From DATGLE01 sp035294325 (GTDB lineage: Bacteria > Chloroflexota > Ktedonobacteria > Ktedonobacterales > Ktedonobacteraceae): DNA of 54,529 bases. Each line of letters opens with the position of its first letter. Within the stretch, counting starts at the first letter, position 1. The stretch is taken from contig DATGLE010000268.1 in the NCBI GenBank assembly GCA_035294325.1, positions 1 to 54,529 on the forward strand, written 5' to 3'. The notes beneath the pieces are model-generated. The model was not told where the DNA came from and did no database searches. It was given only the letters and a program-made list of their open reading frames with translations. Positions 1 through 8,732 of the stretch are shown in pieces. Both the position numbers and the translations under genes were made by a program.

Positions 1-28
1 ATAGCCCTGTAGAAGGGATGAGGGCCAT

Positions 29-56
29 TTCACAAGTCCCCAAAAAGATGTACAAT
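29..56 (+). promoter_or_regulatory. Candidate sigma-70-type promoter of the first gene
   Basis: TTCACA at 29-34 and TACAAT at 51-56 are separated by 16 bases and lie 48 bases upstream of the ATG at 104. Each hexamer matches the housekeeping consensus at five of six positions. Upstream context is cut off by the window edge, so a riboswitch further upstream cannot be excluded. Confidence 0.5.
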
Positions 57-103
57 AGGGGAACAAAGATCATTGCCTTTCAACTGGTGGGAGAAGCGCT
101 TCT

Positions 104-2074
104 ATGCAACACCCCTTACTCGAACAACTGCGACAACGCCCGGTATTGTGTGATGGCGCGATGGGCACGCTGCTCTACGCGCGCGGTGTGACGTATGAAC
201 AATGCTTTGACGCCCTTAACCTGACACAACCCGACCTGATCCAGAGCATTCATAGCGAATATATCAATGCCGGCGCACAGATCATCGAGACCAATACCTT
301 TGGCGCCAACCGCGCCAAGCTCGACGCGTATCACCTGGGCGAGCGAGTACGAGAGATAAATATGCGCGCGGTACGCCTGGCCCGCGAGGCGCGCGAGATA
401 GCGGGGCGGCCGGTCTTTATCGCCGGAGCTGTGGGACCGAGCGGACGCCCTCTCCAGGCGCCGGACGAGCACCGCCTGAGCGAATTGCGCGCCACATTTC
501 GCGAGCAGATCGAGGCGCTGCAAGAAGGCGGCGTTGACCTGCTGATCCTCGAAACCTTTTCGAGCCTGACAGAACTGCGTCAGGCCGTGCTGGCAGCTAA
601 AGAGGTGGGTGGATTGCCCATCGTCGCCCAGATGAGCTTTTATGAGGACGGCCACACGCTCTCAGGACAATCGGCAGCGCGTGTGGCGGCGGTGCTCGGC
701 GACCTGGGCGTTGACGTGATGGGTGCTAACTGTAGTGTGGGACCGGCGGCAACACTGGATGCACTGCAAGAGATGATCCCGGCAGCCAGGCAGCAGAGCG
801 ACCTGTCGGGCATGCCGGCCCCGCTTTTCTCGGCACTCCCCAACGCGGGACTGCCAGCGCGTATTGGGGATCGTTTCTTCTACGTTGCTACTCCCGATTA
901 CTTCGCGGACTACGCGCTGCGCTTCGCCCGGGCCGGCGTCAACCTGATCGGCGGCTGCTGCGGCACCACGCCGCGCCATATCGCGGCCATGCGGCAGGCG
1001 CTTGATACGCACTATGGTGCGCATTCCCAGTTCGCGGCAGACCCGCAGAGGACAGCGGCCATTACACCGGCGGAGGCGCCAGAGGCAAAGGAGCGCAGCG
1101 CCACGAATGGGAAGGCCATGATTGCCGGATTGATCGAAGAGGAGCTTATTCTGCCCCAGGAAGGTACGCCGACACGCCTGCAAGAAAAACTCGCGGCCAG
1201 AGAATTCGTTGTCAGCGTCGAACTCGATCCGCCAAAGGGCCTGAATCCGAGCAAGATTCTTAGCGGGGCCGTCCAGTTGCAGAAAGCCGGCGTCGACTGC
1301 ATCAACATCGCCGATAGCCCTATGGCGCGTGTCCGCATGAGTTGCATTGCTATGGCGCGTTTGATCCAGGACCACCTGGGCATGGAGACCATCATTCACT
1401 TCACGACGCGTGATCGTAACCTCATGGCGCTCCAATCTGAACTGCTGGGCGCGCACGCCCTGGGCATCCGCAACATCCTCGCCCTCACGGGCGATCCGCT
1501 GCACGTCGGCGCGTATCCCAACACGACGGGAATCTGGGATGTTGACTCGGTGGGCCTGATCGGTGTGCTGCGCGGCATGAACGAGGGACACGCCGCCGCG
1601 GGATCATCCATCGGCGCGAAGGCGTCGTTCCATATCGGCTGTGCGCTCAACCTGAATATGACCGACGAAGAGACGGAACACGAACTGGAGAAGTACCATA
1701 AAAAGATTGAGGCCGGCGCGCATTTCATCATGACGCAGCCCATCTTTGAAGCGGCGCCACTGCAACGTTTCCTGAGGCTGGCCGGCAAGCCGCCGGTACC
1801 CATGATCCTCGGCTGCACGCCGCTTCACAGCCTGCGCCATGCCGAATTCTTGCACAACGAAGTGGCTGGCATCAGCATTCCCGAGGCTGTACGTGCACGT
1901 ATGCGCGCGGCGGGCGAGCACGCCCTCGAAGAAGGTTTGAAGATTGCTCAGGAACTGATGGACGAGGTGTACACTATGGTCGAAGGCGTATACATCATGC
2001 CCTCTTTTGGCCGCTACGATGTGGTGAGCGAACTCGTCAGGACCCTGCGGGCCAAAGGCGTCTCCAAAATCTGA
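104..2074 (+). CDS. Bifunctional homocysteine S-methyltransferase / 5,10-methylenetetrahydrofolate reductase
   Basis: A 656-residue cytoplasmic fusion of the YitJ type. Residues 1 to about 310 form the homocysteine S-methyltransferase barrel, starting with the DGAMGT motif. The Zn-binding cysteines are visible in GANCSVG (about Cys210) and GGCCGTTP (about Cys285-286). Residues about 360-650 are the MetF-type flavin reductase (KGLNPSK, NILALTGDPL, FIMTQPIFE), which reduces methylene-THF to methyl-THF. By family knowledge the protein makes methyl-THF and methylates homocysteine to methionine. It is a single-gene unit that converges on the next gene across a perfect hairpin. Fusion and domain order are seen directly; methyl donor preference (methyl-THF or S-methylmethionine/SAM) is not resolved. 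Confidence 0.93.
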   Translation: MQHPLLEQLRQRPVLCDGAMGTLLYARGVTYEQCFDALNLTQPDLIQSIHSEYINAGAQIIETNTFGANRAKLDAYHLGERVREINMRAVRLAREAREIAGRPVFIAGAVGPSGRPLQAPDEHRLSELRATFREQIEALQEGGVDLLILETFSSLTELRQAVLAAKEVGGLPIVAQMSFYEDGHTLSGQSAARVAAVLGDLGVDVMGANCSVGPAATLDALQEMIPAARQQSDLSGMPAPLFSALPNAGLPARIGDRFFYVATPDYFADYALRFARAGVNLIGGCCGTTPRHIAAMRQALDTHYGAHSQFAADPQRTAAITPAEAPEAKERSATNGKAMIAGLIEEELILPQEGTPTRLQEKLAAREFVVSVELDPPKGLNPSKILSGAVQLQKAGVDCINIADSPMARVRMSCIAMARLIQDHLGMETIIHFTTRDRNLMALQSELLGAHALGIRNILALTGDPLHVGAYPNTTGIWDVDSVGLIGVLRGMNEGHAAAGSSIGAKASFHIGCALNLNMTDEETEHELEKYHKKIEAGAHFIMTQPIFEAAPLQRFLRLAGKPPVPMILGCTPLHSLRHAEFLHNEVAGISIPEAVRARMRAAGEHALEEGLKIAQELMDEVYTMVEGVYIMPSFGRYDVVSELVRTLRAKGVSKI

Positions 2075-2082
2075 GATAATAA

Positions 2083-2135
2083 GATGACAGAAATGTAGAG
2101 ATGAGGGCAAGCCTCATCTCTACATTTCTGTCATC
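2083..2135. terminator. Perfect 24-bp hairpin between convergent genes (bidirectional terminator candidate)
   Basis: The arms 2083-2106 and 2112-2135 are exact reverse complements of 24 bases around a five-base loop. The hairpin fills the gap between the stop codons at 2074 and 2142. It has no clear T-run on either side, so termination is inferred from position and stem stability. It resembles the other long hairpins in this window. Confidence 0.65.
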
Positions 2136-2141
2136 CCATCT

Positions 2142-3758
2142 CTACAACCATCCCTTTTCGATGGCCTGGGCTACCACGCAGGCATAGACCGCGCCCTGGA
2201 TGCCGCTGCGGCGATACCTTTCGAGACAACGGGAAAGCAGCAGCAGTGCGCTGTCATGGAACTGTGGCCGCTGACTGTAGACAGCGAGGCGCAGGAGGCA
2301 TTCGGCGGCTAGAGCATTCTCGGTGAGCGGCTGCTCACGCAGCACTAAACGCCCGACAGCATCGGGATCGGCCACACCGTCATAAAAAAGGCCGCTCTCG
2401 CTATCGAGCAGTTCACGGCGCGCGAAATCCATCACGGTCATCGCTGTCTCAAGGTAATCAGCACAGCCATAGCGTTCATAGGCATCCAGCAGGGCACGCG
2501 TCATCCATACCTGGTCCGCCAGCTGTCCCGGCAAGCCGGTATGCCCATCGATGGCATAATGATAGAAAGAGCCATCTTCGCGCAACATATGCTCACATAG
2601 ATAATGCAGTGCGCGCTTCGCCATAACATCCAGTGAATGACTGTTCAATGCATTGGCTGCCAGTATATAGGACGAAATCATGCGCGCATTCCATGCCGTG
2701 TAGATTGTCGTATCCACACAGGGGGCTTGCCGCGAGGCACGCGAGTACAGCCCGGGTTCGTAATACTCTTCATCGGCGCTCTGACTGCCGCTAAAGACGC
2801 CCATATCTGCTTGCCAGAGCGTATTGTTAATATAAAGTAGCAGGCGCCGCGCCAGATCATACCAGCGCTGCTCCCGCGTCGCCTGCGCCGTCAACGTCAC
2901 AAGACGCAAGAGCGCCGCATTCTCCTCCAGCATCTTCTCGGTATGGGGCATGCTCCAATCGCTGGCAGCCGAATAACGGAAGAAACCGCCATCCTCTTTA
3001 TCCCACAGCCCCCCATCATACATCTGCTCCAATGAATAGCGCACCAGATCGAGTGCAGCAGGCACATGGCGGCGGGAGAGCAACAACAGGAGTTCCAGCG
3101 CTTCGGGATGCGGAAATTTCAGGTGAGGATGAATAGTGAAGCCGCCATAATCGGCATCGTAGAGATCTTGCAGCACGCGCCCGGCCTGGCCCGGCACGTC
3201 CTCCAGCGCGTCTCTCTCCTCTTGCAACAACGAGCGCGGGGCCACGCCTGATAGGCTCTGCGTCAGCTTACGCGTAAAACGGTGATCCCGCAAGGCATGG
3301 ACCTGCTCGGCGATCTCCTGCCGGTGCTCACTATAGTAGCGCCGCACATGACCCAGATAATAGAGCATCTGCCTGGGAGGGACATAGACGCCGCCCCAGA
3401 GGATCTCCCCTTCAGAGGAAAGCAGCGCCACGCTGGGCCAGCCGTTCTGATTATAGCGCTGGTTCACATCGGGGCGTAAATCACTGTCGACACGAATGGG
3501 AATATAATCATGGTTCACAATTGTAATAATACCTGGTTCGGATAGTGTCGTCTCGTCCATAATATGACACCACTGGCACCAGGATGAGGTGATCAGGAGA
3601 AAAACAGGCTTATCGAGGCGCATAGCTTCATCAAACGCCTCCCTGCCCCAGGGGCGCCACGCGATCTTATGAGCCTGATTGGGGTGTGGAGAAAAGCGGA
3701 ACGTTTCCGGCATAGGGGTAGATGACCACGAAGAATCGGTGACTACATTGCCACTCAT
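2142..3758 (-). CDS. DUF255 (YyaL/SPATA20-type) thioredoxin-domain protein
   Basis: A 538-residue protein. The N-terminal thioredoxin-like domain (about residues 25-130) carries the signature around SSWCQWCHIM, with a CxxC pair at about residues 60-63, followed by the Asp/Arg-rich segment RVDSDLRPDVNQRY typical of DUF255. The remainder resembles the alpha/alpha six-hairpin toroid found in this family (AWNARMISS, WMTRALLDAY). It is shorter than the usual 650-700 residues, and the end of the toroid appears condensed. The start is supported by AAGGAGG seven bases upstream of the ATG. No signal peptide is seen. The family's function is poorly known; a redox or sugar-epimerase-like role is only inference. 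Confidence 0.85.
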   Translation of the reverse strand: MSGNVVTDSSWSSTPMPETFRFSPHPNQAHKIAWRPWGREAFDEAMRLDKPVFLLITSSWCQWCHIMDETTLSEPGIITIVNHDYIPIRVDSDLRPDVNQRYNQNGWPSVALLSSEGEILWGGVYVPPRQMLYYLGHVRRYYSEHRQEIAEQVHALRDHRFTRKLTQSLSGVAPRSLLQEERDALEDVPGQAGRVLQDLYDADYGGFTIHPHLKFPHPEALELLLLLSRRHVPAALDLVRYSLEQMYDGGLWDKEDGGFFRYSAASDWSMPHTEKMLEENAALLRLVTLTAQATREQRWYDLARRLLLYINNTLWQADMGVFSGSQSADEEYYEPGLYSRASRQAPCVDTTIYTAWNARMISSYILAANALNSHSLDVMAKRALHYLCEHMLREDGSFYHYAIDGHTGLPGQLADQVWMTRALLDAYERYGCADYLETAMTVMDFARRELLDSESGLFYDGVADPDAVGRLVLREQPLTENALAAECLLRLAVYSQRPQFHDSALLLLSRCLERYRRSGIQGAVYACVVAQAIEKGWL

Positions 3759-4307
3759 GCTGGAGCCTCCTTCGCTTCAAGCCTTTCTTTCGCAGGGGCG
3801 CATGTAGAAAAGTCGTCATTGTCTGATGCAGTAAAACCGATTGCTTCTACAAGTATAGCATAAATTAGAAAAAGATGGATATATCAGTGCATGGTTTCCA
3901 TTTCTTGACGACCATGCTAGAATAGATGCCTGAGCACATTTCCAATAGAACAATGTTTGCCGGTTCCACAGTAAAACCGTCCTGCGGGTATAAAAGCATT
4001 GTGGTAAGACAGGTTTGACCCTATCGTGCTCATGTTGTTTCCAATGGGCAACCAGAAGAAATAGAGGCACCGGTAGTTATGCCAGTATGGGAAACCCCCG
4101 TACAAACAGAAAGTCGCTGCTCAACAACGCTAAACTTTCTGATACTCTATTTGAACAGTCCATTGCATACCGCCAACCGGTGAGATACAATATCTTATCG
4201 TGTATTGAGCGGTTGTTTTACAGCGAGCAGAACATATGCACGAAGCAGTGGGTAACAGTCTTGAGAGTACAGGCAAACAACTAGTTTCAAAAGAGGAGGT
4301 TTAGCCT
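3759..4307 (+). other. infC upstream region / leader
   Basis: A 549-base region between divergent genes with no convincing coding frame. It is more AT-rich than its neighbours. It holds a good promoter at 4163-4191, leaving a leader of roughly 110 bases before the infC start. I could not identify an L20-type leader structure by eye. A frame at 4015-4284 is open, but lacks a ribosome binding site and any recognisable protein pattern. Confidence 0.5.
4163..4191 (+). promoter_or_regulatory. Promoter of infC
   Basis: TTGCAT (4163-4168) and TACAAT (4186-4191) are separated by exactly 17 bases. They lie about 117 bases upstream of the proposed AUC start of infC and are the best sigma-70-type match in the leader. 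Confidence 0.6.
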
Positions 4308-4310
4308 ATC
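4294..4310 (+). promoter_or_regulatory. Strong ribosome binding site placing infC at an AUC start codon
   Basis: AGGAGG at 4294-4299 is followed by an eight-base spacer and ATC at 4308-4310, in frame with infC. The first in-frame conventional start, GTG at 4353, has no comparable Shine-Dalgarno sequence and would remove the N-terminal tail normal for IF-3. AUU or AUC starts are well known for infC in other bacteria, where IF-3 represses its own translation by discriminating against them. Confidence 0.8.
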
Positions 4311-4964
4311 AACAAGGATTTTCGGGGGAACGACCGTCCGCGTGAGACACGAGTGAATGAGCGCATTCGGGCACGCGAGGTACGCTTAATCGATGAGAAT
4401 GGGGAGATGATGGGAGTGATGCCCCCTGCACGGGCGCTGGAGATCGCCCGCGACAGGAACCTTGACCTGGTTGAAGTATCGCCCAATGCCATGCCCCCGG
4501 TTTGCAGACTGATGGATTATGGGCGGCACAAATACGAACAGGCCAAGAAAGAAAACGAGGCGCGCAAAAATCAGAAAACGATTACTCTCAAAGAGATTCG
4601 TATGCGTCCGCGTACAGATGAGCATGATGTAGAAGTTAAGACGCGCAAGATCCAGGAATTTCTGGCCGAAGGCGATAAAGTCAAGGTGAGCGTCCAGTTC
4701 CGAGGGCCGGAGATGCGCCACCCGGATATCGGTCGCAAATTGCTGGACGAAATTGCTGAAGTGTTGAAGGGTACGGTAACAATCGAGCGTTCACCTACGA
4801 TGGAAGGCCGCATGATGTCGATGATTGTCTCTCGTGCTCCTGGATGGGAACCGCCGAAAAAACAACCCGCTCCTTCTGCCAGCGGTAAACGCCGCCCGGC
4901 TCAGGCCGCTGCCGATGATGGCACCCCACCGCGCAACGAGAGGGTAGAGACACCACAGCAGTGA
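4308..4964 (+). CDS. infC: Translation initiation factor IF-3, AUC start
   Basis: 218 residues if read from the ATC at 4308; 203 from the GTG at 4353. The N-terminal domain carries VNERIRAREVRLID and VCRLMDYGRHKYEQ. The linker KEIRMRPRTDEHDVEVK and the C-terminal domain (VQFRGPEMRHPD, PTMEGRMMSMIVS) complete a canonical IF-3. About 45 residues of Pro/Ala/Lys-rich tail extend beyond the conserved core. The protein binds the 30S subunit and policess start-codon selection. The usual partners rpmI and rplT do not follow; a terminator comes next, so the gene is monocistronic here. The unusual start suggests autoregulation like that known for E. coli infC, which is inference. Confidence 0.96.
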   Translation: MNKDFRGNDRPRETRVNERIRAREVRLIDENGEMMGVMPPARALEIARDRNLDLVEVSPNAMPPVCRLMDYGRHKYEQAKKENEARKNQKTITLKEIRMRPRTDEHDVEVKTRKIQEFLAEGDKVKVSVQFRGPEMRHPDIGRKLLDEIAEVLKGTVTIERSPTMEGRMMSMIVSRAPGWEPPKKQPAPSASGKRRPAQAAADDGTPPRNERVETPQQ

Positions 4965-5050
4965 TCTACCGTTTGCGCGCGCTCAGGTTCAATGCACGCG
5001 CAAAGCTCCATTCGTTGGCGGCAGCTTCTACCGTAGAGCCGCAAAATGAC

Positions 5051-5090
5051 GAGGGTGTAGCCTTTTCCTGGCTACACTCTCTTTTTCTTT
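5051..5090 (+). terminator. Rho-independent terminator of infC
   Basis: A 12-bp stem (GAGGGTGTAGCC paired with GGCTACACTCTC, one G-T pair) is followed by a T-rich run at 5081-5090. It lies 87 bases after the infC stop and is the most classical intrinsic terminator in the window. Confidence 0.85.
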
Positions 5091-5287
5091 AGAGAGTGCC
5101 TGGTTCCTTACGCCCTCGCCTCCTCGACAGATGCTCGCGCCCACGGCGCTCGCTTTATAGAAGATGTGATGCGGCGGAGCCGCTCCCTCTTCTGGTTAGA
5201 GGTGAAGAAAAATGCGCGCGACACATTCTCCCTCACCTCCACTGGATCAGGCGAGCGCCGCAGGCGCGAGAAGGCGCGCGTATCTGT
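5091..5287. repeat. GC-rich intergenic stretch with an R1-family hairpin unit
   Basis: No gene is recognised here. The stretch contains small hairpins, for example GCGGCGGAGCCGC near 5171. It also holds the 20-base unit GCGAGCGCCGCAGGCGCGAG at 5251-5270, which recurs exactly at 38678-38697 and 39679-39698. I read it as a decayed member of the R1 repeat family described below. Confidence 0.55.
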
Positions 5288-5316
5288 TTGACTTTTTAGA
5301 GACCGGCTACTAAGAT
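5288..5316 (+). promoter_or_regulatory. Promoter of the S41 protein gene
   Basis: TTGACT (5288-5293), a 17-base spacer and TAAGAT (5311-5316) lie 86 bases upstream of the GTG start at 5402. Confidence 0.55.
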
Positions 5317-5401
5317 ACGATCAGACCATAGAGCATTCAGAATAAATTACAGCGCATGCCCCCGGCACTGGTGCCATAGGGAAGCCATATGGAGGCAATC
5401 G

Positions 5402-6805
5402 GTGAGCAGATATGATGATCCACGCTGGTATGAGGAACAGGATAACCATCCCCCTTTGTCCCAGCAACCAGCTTCTGACTACTTTCGTCACTATCCACAA
5501 TCGCCAGACTACGGCGCTTCTCCGTGGCAACATCATCATTCCCAACCACCGGCTCCTGATAAAGCGGGCCACCTCAGACGCGTGTTCAGGCAGGTTCTTG
5601 TTATAGCTGTATTTGTGGTGCTGGCCTTCTTTGCCGGCTGGTTCAGCCACCAGTACTTCGGCAGTTCCGTCAGGATGGGCACGCAATCACAGCAGTATGA
5701 GCAATTGTTCCAGCAGGCGTGGAACACCATCGACCAGAACTATGTTGATCGTAAGGCTATCAACTATCAGAAAATGGCCTATGCCGCGATCAGCGCGATG
5801 GTCAATAGCCTGCACGACACGGGCCATACCCGCTTCCTGACGCCCGATGAAGTACGCGCTGAAAATCAGCAACTGAGCGGCAAATTTACCGGCATCGGCA
5901 TCTATCTGCACCAGGATGCAAAGGGACAACTGGTTATCTCTTCGACCATTCCCGGCTCTCCGGCGGACAAGGCCGGACTCAAGCATGGCGACATCATTAC
6001 CGCTGTTAATGGAGTAAATGTCACGGGCAAGGATGTCACGACGCTGAGCAGTCTCATTCAGGGGAGAGCAGGATCAATCGTTACTCTCACGATCCAGCGA
6101 CCAGGTGTTGAGCAGCCCCTTACCTTCCGTGTGACGCGCGCCGTCATCACGGTGCCGAACGTGCTTATGTACTATATCCCCGGCAGCCACATCGCGGATA
6201 TCCAGATAGTGCAATTTTCGGATGGCGTTTCCAGCCAGTTGAAAGATGCCCTCACCCGGGCGAAGCAGATGGGGGCAACAAAGATCATCCTCGATCTACG
6301 CGGCAACCCCGGCGGCTATCTGAAGGAGGCCGTCAATACCGTCAGCCTGTTTGTCAATAGCGGCAACGTGCTGCTGGAGCAGGACAGCTCGGGACATCGC
6401 ACGCCTGTTCCGGTCAACGGTAACGCCATCGATACCACCAGCCAGATCGTCGTGCTGGTGGATAAAGACACGGCCAGCGCCGCCGAGATCGTCTCAGGAG
6501 CTTTGAAGGATAACCATCGCGCGACTATCATCGGCGAGCAGACCTTCGGTACGGGCACGGTGCTGCAACAATACACGCTCTCCGACGGCTCTGCGATCCT
6601 GCTGGGCATCCAGGAATGGCTCACGCCCGACGGCCAGTTCATTCGCGATCACGGCATCACACCCGACATCAAGGTTGCCCTGAGTTCGAACGTTACTCCG
6701 CTCTCGCCGTCCGACGCCAGTTCCAGCAACATGACGATGCAGCAGATCCTCAATAGTGGGGATACACAACTCGCGGCTGCAATCAAATATCTGGAGCAGC
6801 ACTAA
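5402..6805 (+). CDS. Membrane-anchored S41-family (C-terminal processing protease-like) protein, catalytic Lys replaced
   Basis: 467 residues from a GTG start with GGAGG six bases upstream. A His/Gln/Pro-rich cytoplasmic tail (1-58) precedes one transmembrane segment (about 62-82). A PDZ domain follows (about 155-240, with GIGIYL and GSPADKAGLKHGDII), then the S41 core (KIILDLRGNPGG). The nucleophile is Ser359 in DTASAAEI. The general-base Lys of CtpA/Prc lies 25 residues further on, in an FGKGxVQ motif. Here the motif reads FGTGTVLQ, so residue 384 is Thr and the usual +4 Gln is Leu. The protein is probably extracytoplasmic. Whether it is an active variant or a pseudoenzyme cannot be told from sequence alone. 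Confidence 0.88.
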   Translation: MSRYDDPRWYEEQDNHPPLSQQPASDYFRHYPQSPDYGASPWQHHHSQPPAPDKAGHLRRVFRQVLVIAVFVVLAFFAGWFSHQYFGSSVRMGTQSQQYEQLFQQAWNTIDQNYVDRKAINYQKMAYAAISAMVNSLHDTGHTRFLTPDEVRAENQQLSGKFTGIGIYLHQDAKGQLVISSTIPGSPADKAGLKHGDIITAVNGVNVTGKDVTTLSSLIQGRAGSIVTLTIQRPGVEQPLTFRVTRAVITVPNVLMYYIPGSHIADIQIVQFSDGVSSQLKDALTRAKQMGATKIILDLRGNPGGYLKEAVNTVSLFVNSGNVLLEQDSSGHRTPVPVNGNAIDTTSQIVVLVDKDTASAAEIVSGALKDNHRATIIGEQTFGTGTVLQQYTLSDGSAILLGIQEWLTPDGQFIRDHGITPDIKVALSSNVTPLSPSDASSSNMTMQQILNSGDTQLAAAIKYLEQH

Positions 6806-6812
6806 GCAGGTT

Positions 6813-6832
6813 CCAGGGGCAGTGGCCCCTGG
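6813..6832 (+). terminator. GC hairpin after the S41 gene
   Basis: CCAGGGGC and GCCCCTGG pair around AGTG, eight bases after the stop codon. No T-run follows. The downstream GGGGCGCTGCCCTGCGG resembles the core of the R2 repeats, so this may be a fragment of that family acting as a terminator. Confidence 0.45.
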
Positions 6833-6938
6833 CGGGGCGCTGCCCTGCGGAATGAGGATGAGCGCCTCTGGATTGATAGGAGGAGCCGTGATGCGCATAC
6901 TTTCTTCTGATGAACCTCGCCTGAGAAACCATCTCTCA

Positions 6939-7580
6939 CTATGGTGCAAGCAGATGTTCGATCAGGAGTTGCGCCAGCCAGGTTTCATAGCGTTCGGGAT
7001 CCCAGCGTTGTTCCACGACCAGCATGCGGTAGAGATCATAGCTGGTCATTGCCCAGAGCACGTCAGTTGCTTCCGCCGAAGCCAGGTCCGGGCGCAGCGC
7101 TCCCTGTGCGCGCAGGGAGGCAATCAACCGCGCCTGATTGTGACGCCTCCTCTCCTCGATCTGCCGCCTCACATCCGCCAGTTCGGGCGCCACGGCTCCA
7201 GCGGTGCGCAGCAATTCCAGTGAGCTTACCAGCGGCTCGTAAGCCTGGCGCGTGATCTGAGCCACGAGTGAGAGCCGGAGCGCCTGATCCTCCGTCGCAC
7301 GCAATTCCTCGATGAGCTGTTGAACGCGGGGGTTGAGTGCCTCTGGATTGATGACTTCAGCCAGCAGCACACGCTTGGAGCCAAATATGGCTGTAACCGT
7401 TTTGGGCGAGACTTCGGCAAGCTCGGCAATGGCTTCCACAGTGGTCAGGGCATAGCCACGGCTCTCGAACAACTCACGCGCGGCCACCAGGATGCGCCGG
7501 CGCGTCTCCTCGGCCTGCCGCTGGCGTACTTGCGAGTGATAGGGGCGTTTTTCCTCGCGGGATTGAGATATGTGTACCAT
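6939..7580 (-). CDS. TetR/AcrR-family transcriptional regulator
   Basis: 213 residues. The N-terminal helix-turn-helix (about residues 22-70) shows the family pattern: TRRRILVAARELF, then TTVEAIAELAEVSPKTVTAIFGSK, where Thr replaces the more usual Tyr-x-Tyr/His. The C-terminal helical half (about 80-213) is the ligand/dimer domain and is not conserved enough to name a ligand. It lies downstream of HMG-CoA lyase on the same strand after a gap of about 210 bases, so it may be the last gene of that operon or have its own promoter. Control of the nearby leucine-catabolic genes is plausible but unproven. Confidence 0.88.
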   Translation of the reverse strand: MVHISQSREEKRPYHSQVRQRQAEETRRRILVAARELFESRGYALTTVEAIAELAEVSPKTVTAIFGSKRVLLAEVINPEALNPRVQQLIEELRATEDQALRLSLVAQITRQAYEPLVSSLELLRTAGAVAPELADVRRQIEERRRHNQARLIASLRAQGALRPDLASAEATDVLWAMTSYDLYRMLVVEQRWDPERYETWLAQLLIEHLLAP

Positions 7581-7793
7581 ACCCCAAGTATATCATGTTC
7601 GGCAGGTTATAGGCCAGTGAATAGCTGCTTCCCTATGGAAATCGCACGGAGAAGAGTCCTTGATCGGCTTCTGGAGCGCTTCCCGGCGCGATCATGGATA
7701 GTACCGGTCAGGCTCGACAATCTCTCCCGCTGCATAGCTACGCGATGATGAAGATTACGAACGGGACCGGCAATCCATCAAACCGCGTTATTG

Positions 7794-8729
7794 TTAAGCA
7801 TCCTCTGATGAGGTCGCGCAGGCGGCCTGGTAATACTTGCTCGTAGGAGGATGGCCCAGCAGCGGCTCGATAAAGCGTGTGGCCGCGACCACTTTTTCCA
7901 GGTCGACGCCAGTGCTGATCCCCATACCGTGCAGCATGTAGAGTAGATCTTCGGTGGCGAGGTTCCCCGCCGCGCCAGGAGCGTAGGGGCATCCGCCCAG
8001 TCCTCCGGCGGAGGAATCGATGACGCTAATGCCCATCTGCAAGGCCACCAGGACATTCGCGAGGGCTGTGCCGCGCGTGTCATGGAAATGAACCGCGAGG
8101 CGTTCGAGCGGAATACGGCCTCGCGAGAGCAGAAGATCGAGCACGTCGACGACCTGGTTCGGCGTGGCGACGCCGATGGTATCGCCCAGCGAGATCTCTT
8201 CGATGCCCATTTCCAATAATGCCTGCGCGACGTGCAGCACCCGCTGCGGATCGACTCTGCCCTCGTAAGGGCAGCCAAAAACCGTCGAGATATAGCCACG
8301 AACGGGAATGCCCTCCCGCCGCGCCAGCGCGACCACAGGCTGGAAGTTCGCCAGGCTCTCTTCAATGGTGGCGTTGATATTGTGACGCGTAAAACTCTCG
8401 CTGGCGGCTGTAAAGACAGCGATAGAGCGTACACCCGCAGCCAGCGCGCGCTCCATGCCTTTGACATTGGGTACCAGCGCGGAATACTGCGTCCCCGCGC
8501 GTCGCGTCAGTCCGGCCATCACCGCGCCGGCATCGCTCAATTGAGGGATGGCGCGCGGGCTGACAAACGAGGTCGCTTCGACGACGGGCAGCCCCGCCTC
8601 CGCAAGCATCTGAATGAATTGTATCTTCTGCTCGGTAGGGATCCGCACCTTTTCGTTTTGCAGGCCGTCGCGCGGCCCCACCTCAACAATACGAACGGAC
8701 TCCGCTATGGCGGCAAAGGAGGGAATCAT
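7794..8729 (-). CDS. mvaB: Hydroxymethylglutaryl-CoA lyase
   Basis: 311 residues of a DRE-TIM metallolyase. The N-terminal VEVGPRDGLQNEK motif and the signature GGLGGCPYAPGAAGN, with the catalytic-loop Cys, identify HMG-CoA lyase. HFHDTRG supplies metal-binding His residues. It cleaves HMG-CoA to acetoacetate and acetyl-CoA, the last step of leucine breakdown. The carboxylase and hydratase for the preceding steps are encoded about 3-9 kb away on the other strand. The gene begins four bases after the stop of the CNNM-type gene, so it is cotranscribed with it and probably with glmU. Confidence 0.95.
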   Translation of the reverse strand: MIPSFAAIAESVRIVEVGPRDGLQNEKVRIPTEQKIQFIQMLAEAGLPVVEATSFVSPRAIPQLSDAGAVMAGLTRRAGTQYSALVPNVKGMERALAAGVRSIAVFTAASESFTRHNINATIEESLANFQPVVALARREGIPVRGYISTVFGCPYEGRVDPQRVLHVAQALLEMGIEEISLGDTIGVATPNQVVDVLDLLLSRGRIPLERLAVHFHDTRGTALANVLVALQMGISVIDSSAGGLGGCPYAPGAAGNLATEDLLYMLHGMGISTGVDLEKVVAATRFIEPLLGHPPTSKYYQAACATSSEDA

Positions 8730-8732
8730 AGC

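Noticed and set aside
662..1591. 309-codon minus-strand frame inside the first gene
   Set aside because: It lies entirely within the methyltransferase/MTHFR gene, whose motifs are unambiguous, and encodes nothing recognisable.
4015..4284. 89-codon frame as a leader peptide of infC
   Set aside because: No ribosome binding site, no family pattern, and the infC promoter lies inside it.
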